A stretch of 64,000 bases of DNA from Hyphomicrobiales bacterium (lineage in GTDB: Bacteria; Pseudomonadota; Alphaproteobacteria; Rhizobiales; Beijerinckiaceae). The stretch covers positions 62,001-126,000 of the forward strand of contig JAIXSR010000150.1 in the NCBI GenBank assembly GCA_027484605.1. Direction: 5' to 3'. Shown here in pieces: positions 50,530 to 59,458 of the stretch; positions within the stretch are counted from its first letter, which is position 1; the number at the start of each line of letters is the position of its first letter. The notes below the pieces were generated by a model. That model was not told the origin of the DNA. It was given only the letters and a program-made list of their open reading frames with translations, and did not search any database. The position numbers and the translations under genes were made by a program.

Positions 50530-52089
50530 ATGTTTGAAGGCCTTTCCGGTCGTCTCTCGGGCATTCTCGACAAGCTGACGCGCCGCGGCGCGCTCGGCGA
50601 GGCGGATGTGGCCGAGGCCATGCGCGAGGTGCGTCGGGCCCTGCTCGAGGCCGATGTCTCGCTCGATGTCGTCCGCGACTTCACCGAGAAGGTCCGCAGC
50701 CGCGCTGTCGGTGTGGATGTCGTCAAATCGGTCACGCCCGGGCAGATGGTCGTCAAGATCGTCCATGACCAGCTGGTCGAGATGCTGGGCTCCGATGCCC
50801 GCCCGATCGATCTGGTGGCCACGCCGCCGGTCGGCATCCTCATGGTCGGCCTGCAGGGTTCGGGCAAGACGACGACCACCGCCAAGATCGCCAAGCGCCT
50901 GACCGAGCGCGAGAAGAAGAAGGTCCTGCTCGCCTCGCTCGACACGCGCCGCCCGGCCGCGATGGAACAGCTGGCGGTGCTCGGCCGCGACAACGGCATC
51001 GATGTCCTGCCCATCGTGGCGGGCCAGAACGCGATCCAGATCGCCGAGCGCGCCGAGCAGGCCGCCCGCCTCGGCGGGTTCGACGTCGTGATCTACGATA
51101 CGGCCGGCCGCGTCACCCTCGATGACGAGCTGATGGAGGAAGTGGTCCGCGTGCGCGACCGCATCCGCCCGCACGAGATCCTGCTCGTGGCCGATGCGCT
51201 GACCGGCCAGGACGCGGTCAACACCGCCCGCGCCTTTGATGGGCGCGTCGGCATAACCGGCATCGTGCTGACCCGCGTCGACGGCGATGGCCGCGGCGGT
51301 GCGGCCCTGTCGATGCGCGCCGTCACCGGCAAGCCGATCAAGCTGATCGGTGTCGGCGAGAAGATGGACGCGCTGGAGGATTTCCATCCCGGCCGGATCG
51401 CCAACCGCATCCTCGGCATGGGCGATATCGTCAGCCTCGTCGAGAAGGCGGCGGCGAATATCGACCAGGAAAAGGCGCTGGCCATGGCCGAGCGCATGCG
51501 CAAGGGGAAGTTCGACCTGAACGACCTGCGCGAGCAGCTCCGCCAGATGGAAAAGCTCGGCGGCATGGGCGGGCTGATGGGCATGCTGCCCGGCGTCGCC
51601 AAGATGAAGGACCAGATCGCTCAGGCCGGCATCGGCGACAAGATGGTGAGCCGCCAGGTCGCGATCATCAATTCGATGACGCCGTCCGAGCGCGCCAATC
51701 CCGATCTGCTCAAGCATTCGCGCAAGAAGCGCATCGCAGCCGGCTCCGGCACCAATGCCGAGGAGATCAACAAGCTGCTGAAGATGCACCGGACCATGGC
51801 CGACATGATGAAGTCCATGGGCTCGGGCAAGCGCGGGCCGATGGCCGGCCTTGCCAGCATGTTCGGCCTAGGCGGCGGCATGCCGGACCTGTCGAAGATG
51901 GCGCCTCCGGGTGCGAGCGGCGGTCTTTCGCCGGAAGCCCTCGCCGAGGCGCAGAAGAAACTCGAGCAGATTTCAGGTCCCGGCGGAAAGCCAGGCCTGC
52001 CCGGCCTCGCCAAACCGGGCCTTCCCGGCCTCGGAACCGGCGGCGGCCTGCCCGGCCTCGGCGGCTTCAACCCTTTCCGCAAGAAGTAA
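50530..52089 (+). CDS. ffh: Signal recognition particle protein Ffh
   Basis: The 519-residue SRP54 GTPase binds signal sequences and SRP RNA. The NG domain has GLQGSGKTTTTAKIA, DTRRPAAMEQLAVLG, DTAGRVTLDDEL and TRVDGDGRGGAALS. The methionine-rich M domain follows from about residue 330 with GKFDLNDLREQLRQMEKLGG and SRQVAIINSMTPSER. The last ~40 residues are a low-complexity tail with repeated P-G-L-P-G-L units ending NPFRKK. It opens the ffh-rpsP-rimM-trmD-rplS operon; a GTG at 50521 would add three residues. Confidence 0.97.
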   Translation: MFEGLSGRLSGILDKLTRRGALGEADVAEAMREVRRALLEADVSLDVVRDFTEKVRSRAVGVDVVKSVTPGQMVVKIVHDQLVEMLGSDARPIDLVATPPVGILMVGLQGSGKTTTTAKIAKRLTEREKKKVLLASLDTRRPAAMEQLAVLGRDNGIDVLPIVAGQNAIQIAERAEQAARLGGFDVVIYDTAGRVTLDDELMEEVVRVRDRIRPHEILLVADALTGQDAVNTARAFDGRVGITGIVLTRVDGDGRGGAALSMRAVTGKPIKLIGVGEKMDALEDFHPGRIANRILGMGDIVSLVEKAAANIDQEKALAMAERMRKGKFDLNDLREQLRQMEKLGGMGGLMGMLPGVAKMKDQIAQAGIGDKMVSRQVAIINSMTPSERANPDLLKHSRKKRIAAGSGTNAEEINKLLKMHRTMADMMKSMGSGKRGPMAGLASMFGLGGGMPDLSKMAPPGASGGLSPEALAEAQKKLEQISGPGGKPGLPGLAKPGLPGLGTGGGLPGLGGFNPFRKK

Positions 52090-52131
52090 GTTTTCCCCTT
52101 CACCGAAACAGAGCAAATCCAGGAGTAACCT

Positions 52132-52473
52132 ATGTCTCTGAAAATTCGTCTCGCCCGTGGCGGCGCCAAGAAGCGCCCGGTCTATCGCATCGTGGTGGCG
52201 GATGCCCGCGCCCCGCGCGACGGCCGCTTCCTCGAGAAGATCGGCACCTACAACCCGATGCTGGCCAAGGATTCGGCCGAGCGCGTGGTGATCGATCTCG
52301 AAAAGGCCAAGGCCTGGATCGCCAAGGGCGCCCAGCCGACCGATCGCGTGCTGCGCTTCCTCGACGCCGCCGGCCTCGTGAAGCGCGAAGCCCGCAACAA
52401 CCCGCAGAAGGCCGAGCCGGGCAAGAAAATGGCCGAACGCGCCGCTGCCAAGGCCGAAGGCGCCGCCGAGTAA
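52132..52473 (+). CDS. rpsP: 30S ribosomal protein S16
   Basis: The 113-residue protein starts [20 protein letters not shown], the classic S16 N-terminus, followed by [14 protein letters not shown] and an alanine/lysine-rich C-terminal extension typical of Alphaproteobacteria. AGGAGT precedes the ATG. It follows ffh by 42 bases. Confidence 0.97.
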   Translation: MSLKIRLARGGAKKRPVYRIVVADARAPRDGRFLEKIGTYNPMLAKDSAERVVIDLEKAKAWIAKGAQPTDRVLRFLDAAGLVKREARNNPQKAEPGKKMAERAAAKAEGAAE

Positions 52474-52522
52474 TCGGACACCGTCGCAATCGAGAAACGG
52501 GCTCGCCCTGCGGCGGGCTTCC

Positions 52523-52574
52523 ATGCCCGGGCCTTGCTCGGGCATTCTCTTATCGGCCGGGCACTGTGCCCGGC
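52523..52574 (+). other. Two consecutive hairpins between rpsP and rimM
   Basis: ATGCCCG (52523-52529) pairs with CGGGCAT (52539-52545), followed by the T-rich TCTCTTAT. GCCGGGCA (52556-52563) then pairs with TGCCCGGC (52567-52574), ending 16 bases before the rimM start. The first could act as a partial terminator and the second could limit rimM translation. Confidence 0.5.
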
Positions 52575-52590
52575 GGGTCAAGGACAGGCC

Positions 52591-53175
52591 ATGAAGAAAC
52601 CCCGCTCCCGTTCCGCGCCGAAACCACCCGCGCCGGAAAACCGCGTCGCGCTGGCGGTGATCGGCGCGCCGCATGGCGTGCGCGGGGAATGCCGGGTCAA
52701 GGCCTACACGGCCGATCCGATGGCCATTGCCGATTACGGCCCGCTCTTCTCCGAGGACGGGCGCGTCTTCGAGATCGAGCAGGGCCGTTTCCTCAAGGAT
52801 GACATGCTGGTGGTGAAATTCGCCGGCGAGGATGACCGGGATCGCGTCAAGGCGTTGACCGGCCTGCTCCTCTATGTCGATCGCGCCAATCTGCCTCCGC
52901 CGGACGAAGAGGACGAGTTCTACCATGCCGACCTGATCGGCCTCCCGGTCTTCGACCAGGCGGGCGCCCTGATCGGCACGGTCCTCGCGATGCATGATTT
53001 CGGCGCCGGCGACCTGATGGAAATCCGCCCCGCTTCCGGCGGCGGCACGTGGCTGCAGCCCTTCACCCGCGTTGCGACGCCCGTCGTCGATGTGCCCGGC
53101 CGGCGGATCGTGATCGACCCGGCCTATCTGGCGAAGCCGGAACGCCGCCCGCCCGGCATGGGCGAGGAGGGCTGA
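52591..53175 (+). CDS. rimM: Ribosome maturation factor RimM
   Basis: The 194-residue 16S rRNA processing factor binds S19 in the assembling 30S subunit. The RimM N-terminal domain starts [22 protein letters not shown], and the PRC-barrel domain includes [14 protein letters not shown] and ends IVIDPAYL. The first ~20 residues are a basic/Pro extension. It overlaps trmD by one base (TGATG). Confidence 0.95.
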   Translation: MKKPRSRSAPKPPAPENRVALAVIGAPHGVRGECRVKAYTADPMAIADYGPLFSEDGRVFEIEQGRFLKDDMLVVKFAGEDDRDRVKALTGLLLYVDRANLPPPDEEDEFYHADLIGLPVFDQAGALIGTVLAMHDFGAGDLMEIRPASGGGTWLQPFTRVATPVVDVPGRRIVIDPAYLAKPERRPPGMGEEG

Positions 53176-53870
53176 TGCAGGCCTTCCAGGCCACCATCCT
53201 CACGCTGATGCCGGATATGTTTCCCGGCACGTTGGGCCTTTCGCTCGCAGGGGATGCCCGGGAGCGTGGCCTCTGGTCGCTTGCCGTGAAGGATATCCGC
53301 GACCATGGCCTCGGGCGGCACCGGGCGGTGGATGATACGCCGGCCGGCGGCGGCCCGGGCATGGTCATCCGCGCCGATGTGCTCGCCGCAGCGCTGGATG
53401 CTGCCGTCCCCGCCGACGATTCCCGCCCGCGCTTCCTGCTCTCGCCCCGGGGGCGCGTCTTCGACCAGGCGCTCGCCCGGGAACTGGCCGGCGGGCCGGG
53501 CGCGGTTCTCGTCTGCGGACGCTTCGAAGGCGTCGACGAACGGGTGATTGCCGGGCGCGGCCTGCAGGAATTGTCGATCGGCGACTACATCCTCTCCGGC
53601 GGCGAGATTGCGGCGCAGGTCATCCTTGATGCCGTCATCCGCCTGCTTCCGGGCGTGATGGGCGGCGAAGGCTCCGATCTCGAGGAAAGCCACGAGCAGG
53701 GCCTGCTGGAATATCCGCATTATACCCGGCCGCGCAGTTGGGAGGGGCAGGACATCCCCGATATCCTGACTTCGGGCAACCATGCCGCCATCGCCCGCTG
53801 GCGGCAGGAACAGGCCGAGGCGCTGACCCGGGCCCGACGCCCGGATCTCTGGGCCAAATATCGCCGGTGA
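53175..53870 (+). CDS. trmD: tRNA (guanine37-N1) methyltransferase TrmD
   Basis: The 231-residue SPOUT methyltransferase makes m1G37. Conserved segments are [43 protein letters not shown] and the AdoMet knot [16 protein letters not shown]. The later [10 protein letters not shown] binds tRNA. The ATG at 53175 overlaps the rimM stop; the same frame is open further upstream, but that part is rimM's shadow. Confidence 0.97.
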   Translation: MQAFQATILTLMPDMFPGTLGLSLAGDARERGLWSLAVKDIRDHGLGRHRAVDDTPAGGGPGMVIRADVLAAALDAAVPADDSRPRFLLSPRGRVFDQALARELAGGPGAVLVCGRFEGVDERVIAGRGLQELSIGDYILSGGEIAAQVILDAVIRLLPGVMGGEGSDLEESHEQGLLEYPHYTRPRSWEGQDIPDILTSGNHAAIARWRQEQAEALTRARRPDLWAKYRR

Positions 53871-53884
53871 CAGCGTTTTTTCGG

Positions 53885-53910
53885 CCTCAGGGGGTGACAT
53901 CCCCCCCAGG
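53885..53910 (+). other. Hairpin between trmD and rplS
   Basis: CCT (53885-53887) and GGGGG (53890-53894) pair with CCCCC (53901-53905) and AGG (53908-53910) around a TGACAT loop, 15 bases after the trmD stop. There is no T tract, so it is more likely a leader or processing structure than a terminator. Confidence 0.4.
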
Positions 53911-53993
53911 ATCGTGTAACGCCCGCACCTCAACTCATAACAGCGTCCCGAAACGCCCGCCAGGATAAGGCGAAACGGAAAAGGTCTGGTCCC

Positions 53994-54374
53994 ATGGACA
54001 TCATTGCTACGCTTGAAAAAGAAGAAGCCGAGCGCGTTCTCGGCGAAAAGAAGATCCCGGATTTCGCCCCGGGCGACACGGTCATCGTGAACGTGAAGGT
54101 CAAGGAAGGCGAACGCAGCCGCGTACAGGCCTATGAAGGCGTCTGCATCGCGCGGAATGGCGGCGGCCTCAACGAGAGCTTCACCGTCCGCAAGATCTCG
54201 TATGGCGAAGGCGTCGAGCGCGTGTTCCCGCTCTATTCGCCGAACATCGATTCGATCAAGCTTGTCCGCCGCGGGCGTGTCCGCCGGGCGAAGCTCTATT
54301 ACCTGCGCGATCGCCGCGGCAAGTCGGCGCGTATCGCCGAGCGCACCGACCGGAAGGAAACGCCGGCCGGTTGA
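53994..54374 (+). CDS. rplS: 50S ribosomal protein L19
   Basis: The 126-residue protein shows L19 motifs: [55 protein letters not shown] and [18 protein letters not shown]. It ends the ffh-rpsP-rimM-trmD-rplS operon and has a strong terminator right after the stop. Confidence 0.97.
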   Translation: MDIIATLEKEEAERVLGEKKIPDFAPGDTVIVNVKVKEGERSRVQAYEGVCIARNGGGLNESFTVRKISYGEGVERVFPLYSPNIDSIKLVRRGRVRRAKLYYLRDRRGKSARIAERTDRKETPAG

Positions 54375-54382
54375 CGATCAGA

Positions 54383-54406
54383 AGCGGCCTCCGGGCCGCT
54401 TTTTTC
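54383..54406 (+). terminator. Intrinsic terminator after rplS
   Basis: AGCGGCC, a TCCG loop and GGCCGCT, with a further flanking A-T pair, are followed by TTTTTT. It lies within 10 bases of the rplS stop and ends the ribosomal operon. Confidence 0.9.
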
Positions 54407-54502
54407 GTGTGCCCGGCCCCCCTCACATCGGCTTGATGGGCTGCCGCTCTCGACTCCCCGGCGGGATATGCGATGCTTCCGGCAAAATCCGGGAGAGCCA
54501 GC

Positions 54503-55405
54503 ATGTCCGATCCGTCGAAGCCGATCGTTTCCGAGGATATCATCCGCCTTTATGATCGCTTCACCCATGGCGGAATGGACCGGCGCGCCTTTTTCGAGCG
54601 CCTGACCGGCCTCGCCGGCTCGGCGGCGGCAGCGGCGGCCCTGTTGCCCCTGCTCCAGAACGATTATGCCCGCGCCGACACGGTCCGGCCTGATGATCCC
54701 CGCCTCGTCTCCGAGGAAAAGCTGGCCATCCCCGGTTCCGATGCCGGCCTGACCGGCTATCTCGTCGGCCCGAAGGACCGCGCCCGGCGGCCGGCTCTCG
54801 TGATGATCCACGAAAATCGTGGCCTGAACCCGCATATCCGCGACATGACCCGGCGCGGCGCCCTGGCCGGCTATCTCACCCTGGGGATCGACGCGCTGTC
54901 TCCCGAAGGCGGAACGCCGGCTGACGAGGACAAGGCGCGCGAGATGATCGGCCAGCTCAATGGGGACGTGGCCGCCCGCCGCATCGCTGCTGCAATCCGC
55001 TTTCTCGCCGCCCACCCGCTCTCGACCGGCAAGGTCGGTGCCATGGGGTTCTGCTGGGGTGGCGGCATGGTCAATGCGGTTCTCGCCATCGAGCCGGCGC
55101 TGAATGCCGGCGTGAGCTATTATGGCCGGCAGATTCCGGCCGATCGGGTCGCGGGGATCCGGGGTGCGCTGCAATTGCACTATGCGGGCAAGGACGAGCG
55201 CATCAATGCCGGCATTCCCGCCTTCAGGGCTGCGCTGGAAGGCGCCGGCAAGACCTTCGAGGTCAACATGTATGAGGGCGTCGATCACGCCTTCAACAAC
55301 GACACCAATGCCGCCCGCCATGATGCGGCCGCTGCGAAGCTGGCCTGGGAACGAAGCCTCGCCTTCCTTGCCCGCCATCTGGGGGCGCCGGCACCCACGG
55401 GCTGA
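54503..55405 (+). CDS. Dienelactone hydrolase family protein
   Basis: The 300-residue alpha/beta hydrolase has the nucleophile motif GFCWGGGMVN (Cys as nucleophile, as in dienelactone hydrolases) and the His in GVDHAFNND, with an Asp in AGKDERIN. The core begins with PALVMIHENRGLNPHIRD. Residues 25-60 contain a twin-arginine segment (MDRRAFFERLTGLAGSAAAA), so the enzyme may be exported by Tat despite the 25-residue leader before it. GGGAGAG precedes the ATG. The substrate is unknown; it directly precedes hmgA. Confidence 0.88.
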   Translation: MSDPSKPIVSEDIIRLYDRFTHGGMDRRAFFERLTGLAGSAAAAAALLPLLQNDYARADTVRPDDPRLVSEEKLAIPGSDAGLTGYLVGPKDRARRPALVMIHENRGLNPHIRDMTRRGALAGYLTLGIDALSPEGGTPADEDKAREMIGQLNGDVAARRIAAAIRFLAAHPLSTGKVGAMGFCWGGGMVNAVLAIEPALNAGVSYYGRQIPADRVAGIRGALQLHYAGKDERINAGIPAFRAALEGAGKTFEVNMYEGVDHAFNNDTNAARHDAAAAKLAWERSLAFLARHLGAPAPTG

Positions 55406-55408
55406 TTA

Positions 55409-55422
55409 GTTGCATATGCAAC
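55409..55422. promoter_or_regulatory. Perfect 14-bp palindrome upstream of hmgA
   Basis: GTTGCATATGCAAC is a perfect palindrome four bases after the preceding stop and about 115 bases before the hmgA start. Its form matches operators of MarR-family regulators that control aromatic acid catabolism. The regulator itself is not in the window. Confidence 0.55.
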
Positions 55423-55537
55423 AAATTTCTTGCCAATCCGGCGGAAGCCCGGCATTCTCGGCCTGGCAGGCAGCTGAACGGCGGAAAACGCCATGGCCGG
55501 CGCACCTGCGGGGAAATGATCGCGGGAAGGCAGATCG

Positions 55538-56905
55538 ATGAACATCCATGCGCAAGCGCGGGCCGGAGCCATGGTCCGGGACGAGGCCCGGAGCGGCCTC
55601 CGCTACATGACGGGTTTCGGCAATTCCTTCGAGACCGAAGCCCTGCCCGAGGCCCTTCCGGTCGGCCGGAATTCGCCGCAGAAATGCAATTACGGCCTTT
55701 ATGCGGAGCAGCTTTCCGGCTCGCCCTTCACGGCACCGCGCGCGACCAACGAGCGATCCTGGCTCTATCGCATCCAGCCCGGCGTGAAACATCAGGGACG
55801 CTACCGCAAGGCCGGACTTGGCATGATCCGCAGCGCACCGAACCGAGAGGAATCGGTGCTCCCGATCGGCCAGATGCGCTGGCTTCCGATCGGCCTGCCG
55901 GCAGAAGGCCTGAATTTCCGGACCGGGCTGCACACGATCACCACCGCCGGCGACGCCGAAAGCCAAGCCGGCATGGCTGCCCATATCGCCCTGGTCACCC
56001 GGTCGATGGTCGACGAGTATTTCTTCAACGCCGATGGCGAGTTGATGGTGGTGGCGCAGGAAGGCCGGCTGCGCTTCTGCACCGAATTCGGCATCATCGA
56101 GATCGAACCCGGCGAGATCTGCGTGATCCCGCGCGGGGTGATCTTCCGCTGCGAACTGGTCGACGGTCCGGCCCGCGCCTATGTCTGCGAGAATTACGGC
56201 GGCGCCCTGACGCTGCCGGAACGCGGCCCGATCGGGGCGAATTGCCTCGCCAATGCCCGGGATTTCAAGACACCTGTCGCGGCCTATGAGGACAAGGTCG
56301 GCCCCGCCCAGCTTTACGTCAAATGGTGTGGCGAGATGTTCGTCACAGAACTCGGGCAGTCGCCGCTCGACGTGGTCGCCTGGCACGGCAACTATTATCC
56401 CTACAAATACGATCTCCGGCATTACTCGCCGGTCGGGGCCATCCAGTTCGATCATCCGGACCCGTCGATCTTCACCGTGCTGACTTCGCCCTCGGGCGAG
56501 GCGGGAACGGCGAATATCGACTTCGTCATCTTCCCCGAGCGCTGGATGGTGGCGGAGAACACCTTCCGGCCGCCCTGGTATCACCGGAACATCATGAGCG
56601 AGTTCATGGGCCTCATCTACGGCGTCTATGACGCCAAGCCGAAGGGTTTCGTACCGGGCGGGATGAGCCTTCACAACATGATGCTGCCGCACGGCCCGGA
56701 TGCCCCCGCCTTCGACAAGGCATCGAACGAACCGATGGTGCCGGTGAAGCTTGCGGGCACGATGGCGTTCATGCTGGAAACGCGCCTGCCGCAAAGACTG
56801 ACGGCCTATGCCTCGACACTCAAGGCCATCGATGCCGAGTATCTCGATTGCTGGGCCGGGCTCGAGCGCCATTTCGACCCCACGCGCAAGGAGCCGAACT
56901 GGTAA
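55538..56905 (+). CDS. hmgA: Homogentisate 1,2-dioxygenase
   Basis: The 455-residue iron enzyme opens the ring of homogentisate to maleylacetoacetate in tyrosine/phenylalanine catabolism. Family motifs are [15 protein letters not shown] at the start, [12 protein letters not shown], and the iron-ligand region [17 protein letters not shown], with [12 protein letters not shown] as the later His site. The length is normal. A bidirectional terminator follows. The next enzymes (maleylacetoacetate isomerase, fumarylacetoacetase) are not adjacent. Confidence 0.97.
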   Translation: MNIHAQARAGAMVRDEARSGLRYMTGFGNSFETEALPEALPVGRNSPQKCNYGLYAEQLSGSPFTAPRATNERSWLYRIQPGVKHQGRYRKAGLGMIRSAPNREESVLPIGQMRWLPIGLPAEGLNFRTGLHTITTAGDAESQAGMAAHIALVTRSMVDEYFFNADGELMVVAQEGRLRFCTEFGIIEIEPGEICVIPRGVIFRCELVDGPARAYVCENYGGALTLPERGPIGANCLANARDFKTPVAAYEDKVGPAQLYVKWCGEMFVTELGQSPLDVVAWHGNYYPYKYDLRHYSPVGAIQFDHPDPSIFTVLTSPSGEAGTANIDFVIFPERWMVAENTFRPPWYHRNIMSEFMGLIYGVYDAKPKGFVPGGMSLHNMMLPHGPDAPAFDKASNEPMVPVKLAGTMAFMLETRLPQRLTAYASTLKAIDAEYLDCWAGLERHFDPTRKEPNW

Positions 56906-56933
56906 CGGCACCGGCTTGCTCGGGAACATGAAA

Positions 56934-56957
56934 AAAGGTCGGGTCGCCCCGGCCTTT
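56934..56957. terminator. Bidirectional terminator between hmgA and tadG-like gene
   Basis: AAAGGTCGGG, a TCGC loop and CCCGGCCTTT form a 10-bp stem with one G-U pair, flanked by an A tract on the left (T tract on the minus strand) and CT-rich DNA on the right. It separates the two convergent genes. Confidence 0.75.
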
Positions 56958-56978
56958 CTGCTGTGCTGATCGGGCGCC

Positions 56979-58439
56979 TTACTTGCTCAGGCGCAATTCG
57001 GCGATGATATCGCTGATCTTCGAGAAAGCGGCCAGGAACTGATCCGCATTCTGAGCATCGAAGAACTGGCCCTTCGTATTGGTGGCGCAATCCTTGAGCA
57101 GCGTCTTGATGGTGGGGTCGGACACGTCGAAGGCCACGCTGAAGATCTGGATCTCGCTGGTCTTGTCGGCCGCCACATTGGCACAGATCTGCTTGACCAG
57201 TTCGTTCGACTTGGCGGTATCGTTACCCCAATGCTGCGGATAGGTCGGCGACTTGGTGTTCATCCCGTCGGTCATCAGAACGAGGAACTTGCGGACCTGA
57301 TCGGTCGGCGTGCTCGTCGCAGCGGAGAACGGCTCCTGCGGCGAGAGCGTCCGCCAGCCCCAGATCAGGCCGGCCGGGATATAGGTATTCCCGCTCGGGC
57401 TGAGATTCTTGATCATGTTCTTGACCTTGGGGAAGTCGGAGGTCAGCTCGACCAGCGTGTCGCTGCACCATGTATCCATCAGGCCGGGAATCCGGTTGGT
57501 GTAGCTGCCATCCTGCGTATCGAGCGGATGGTTCCGCGAACCGACGCAGCCATGCCATTTGTGCCAGGCGCCCTGCTGGATCTGGCATTTCTGTTCTTCC
57601 GGCCCGTAGATCTTGTCGCAGACCTCCTTGTAGTGGCCGGGCTTGGCGGAAGAGCCACCGCAGCTATAGGGAACCCCGTCATTATAGCAGGTCTTCGGCG
57701 GCGAGCCGGGCTTGGGCGGAACCCATTCCTGCTTGCAATTCGTCTTGCCGATGACGGGCTTGTCCTTCCAGCAGACTTCCTTCGAAGGATCCTGGTAATC
57801 CGCCGGAACGTTGATCCACGGCTTGTTGCGATTGGACAGGCCGACATTGACGTACTCGGCAAACGGAACGACCGAGAACTTGAGCTGGTCCGGCTTGGCG
57901 GAGAGCTTGCTGAGATTCTCGACCATGTCGCCGGCCGCTTTCTTCAGCGTGTTCATCTTCCAGCCGCTCATCGAACCGGTCGTGTCCAGCACGAGGGCAA
58001 TCTCGGTCTTGGAAGAAATGGTGCTCAGGGCCTCGGCCAGCACATCCATGCTGACCTGGTCGAGCCCGAACATGCCGCCGAAGAAGGTCTTGACCGAGCC
58101 GCTCGCCTGCACACGATAGCCGTAATTCGCGCCGTCCTTGGTGACGTTCTGAGGCGTCATCGTCAGCCCGATGGCATCAGTCAGCTTGACCGTGTTCGCC
58201 GCGAAGACATCGCGGGCGACTTTCTCGCGGTCGCCGGCGGTGCCCATCGTGCGGGCAGCGGCAAGGGCAGCCGAATCGGCAGCGGCGAAGATAGCGGAAC
58301 GCATCTGCACGGCCCGGGAATAATCGACGGCCATGCCGGTCACACCGATCATGGACACCGCTCCGAGAGCGAAAAGGCTGACGAAGTTACCGCCCCTATC
58401 GCGCCGGAACGCCCGAAACAGCTTCTTTAGAGCCGACAT
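56979..58439 (-). CDS. TadG-like pilus-associated protein with a von Willebrand A domain
   Basis: The 486-residue protein has a Tad-like N-terminus: RRDRGGNFVSLFALGAVSM continuing into one transmembrane helix, then a SRAVQMRSAIFAAADSAALA stretch. A vWA domain begins near residue 150 with the MIDAS motif LVLDTTGSMSGWKMN. The middle (about residues 225-300) is a Cys-rich insertion with roughly nine cysteines. The C-terminus has FSVAFDVSDP and CATNTKGQFFDAQNADQ. No other tad or pilus genes are nearby. The role, perhaps envelope assembly or adhesion, is inferred from the family. Confidence 0.85.
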   Translation of the reverse strand: MSALKKLFRAFRRDRGGNFVSLFALGAVSMIGVTGMAVDYSRAVQMRSAIFAAADSAALAAARTMGTAGDREKVARDVFAANTVKLTDAIGLTMTPQNVTKDGANYGYRVQASGSVKTFFGGMFGLDQVSMDVLAEALSTISSKTEIALVLDTTGSMSGWKMNTLKKAAGDMVENLSKLSAKPDQLKFSVVPFAEYVNVGLSNRNKPWINVPADYQDPSKEVCWKDKPVIGKTNCKQEWVPPKPGSPPKTCYNDGVPYSCGGSSAKPGHYKEVCDKIYGPEEQKCQIQQGAWHKWHGCVGSRNHPLDTQDGSYTNRIPGLMDTWCSDTLVELTSDFPKVKNMIKNLSPSGNTYIPAGLIWGWRTLSPQEPFSAATSTPTDQVRKFLVLMTDGMNTKSPTYPQHWGNDTAKSNELVKQICANVAADKTSEIQIFSVAFDVSDPTIKTLLKDCATNTKGQFFDAQNADQFLAAFSKISDIIAELRLSK

Positions 58440-58698
58440 GCTGGACCTCTTACCCTCACCGAACCGCCACAGAGACGCCTACATTCGTCAGATGTAACAC
58501 TCCCGGGCGAAAATTCGCTTAAATGTCAGGTAGATATTTATGGGTCGGGTGTAATCTCCGGTTAATCATGATCCGGACAGCGCCACGACATCACGACGGC
58601 CCGCCGATCGCGATTCCGGATTGTTTCCTGTCCCGCGCTGGGGCTATCCTCGCCAGATCGAGAGCGAGCATCACGCCAAAACCTTTCATGGGAGTGAA

Positions 58699-59451
58699 AT
58701 GAACCAGTTGGATCTTCAGGATCGCGTGGCGATCATCACCGGCGGTGCGCGCGGCATCGGCTATGCGATTGCCGAGCGCATCCTTCGTTCCGGCGGGCTG
58801 GCCGTCCTCTGGGACATGGACGCCGCCGCACTGGCCGAGGCCGCCAACACCCTGGCGCCGCTGGGAACGGTCACGACCGACCTGGTGGAACTGACCGACG
58901 AGGCCTCGATCGCCGCGGCCACGGCCCAGGTCATGGCGCGCCACGGCCGGATCGACATCGCCGTCAACAATGCCGGCATCACGGGCGGCAATGCCCGGCT
59001 CTGGGAGCTCGAGCCCGCCATCTGGCGGCAGGTGATCGAGGTGAACCTCGTGGCGCCCTATCTCGTCTGCCGCGCGATCGTCCCGGAAATGCTCAAGGGC
59101 GGCTACGGCCGGATCGTCAACATCGCCTCGATCGCCGGCAAGGAAGGCAATCCGAATGCCTCGCATTACTCGGCCTCCAAGGCCGGCCTGATCGCGCTCA
59201 CGAAATCGCTCGGGAAGGAACTCGCCACCGCCAACATCCTGGTGAACTGCATCACCCCGGCCGCAGCGAAGACGGCGATCTTCGACCAGATGAAGCCCGA
59301 ATTCATCCAGTTCATGCTCTCGAAGATCCCCATGGGCCGCTTCGTCCAGGTCGACGAGATCGCCGCCATGGCCTGCTGGCTCGCCTCCGAGGATTGCGCC
59401 TTCTCGACCGGCGCGGTCTTCGACATTTCCGGCGGTCGCGGGACCTATTGA
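58699..59451 (+). CDS. SDR family oxidoreductase
   Basis: The 250-residue short-chain dehydrogenase has the cofactor loop TGGARGIGYAIAERI, the NNAGITGGN motif, the catalytic Ser in NIASIAGKEG and the YSASK motif, and a C-terminal TGAVFDISGGRGTY. Asp at WDMDAAAL after beta-2 suggests NAD preference. GGGAG precedes ATG 58699. It opens a compact plus-strand cluster running to 62018; the next SDR starts seven bases later. The substrate is unknown. Confidence 0.9.
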   Translation: MNQLDLQDRVAIITGGARGIGYAIAERILRSGGLAVLWDMDAAALAEAANTLAPLGTVTTDLVELTDEASIAAATAQVMARHGRIDIAVNNAGITGGNARLWELEPAIWRQVIEVNLVAPYLVCRAIVPEMLKGGYGRIVNIASIAGKEGNPNASHYSASKAGLIALTKSLGKELATANILVNCITPAAAKTAIFDQMKPEFIQFMLSKIPMGRFVQVDEIAAMACWLASEDCAFSTGAVFDISGGRGTY

Positions 59452-59458
59452 GGTGGCC

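Noticed and set aside
50490-50530. tRNA-like GGTTCGAAAC sequence before ffh
   Set aside because: The T-arm-like string occurs without a matching acceptor stem, D arm or anticodon arm. It appears to be chance.
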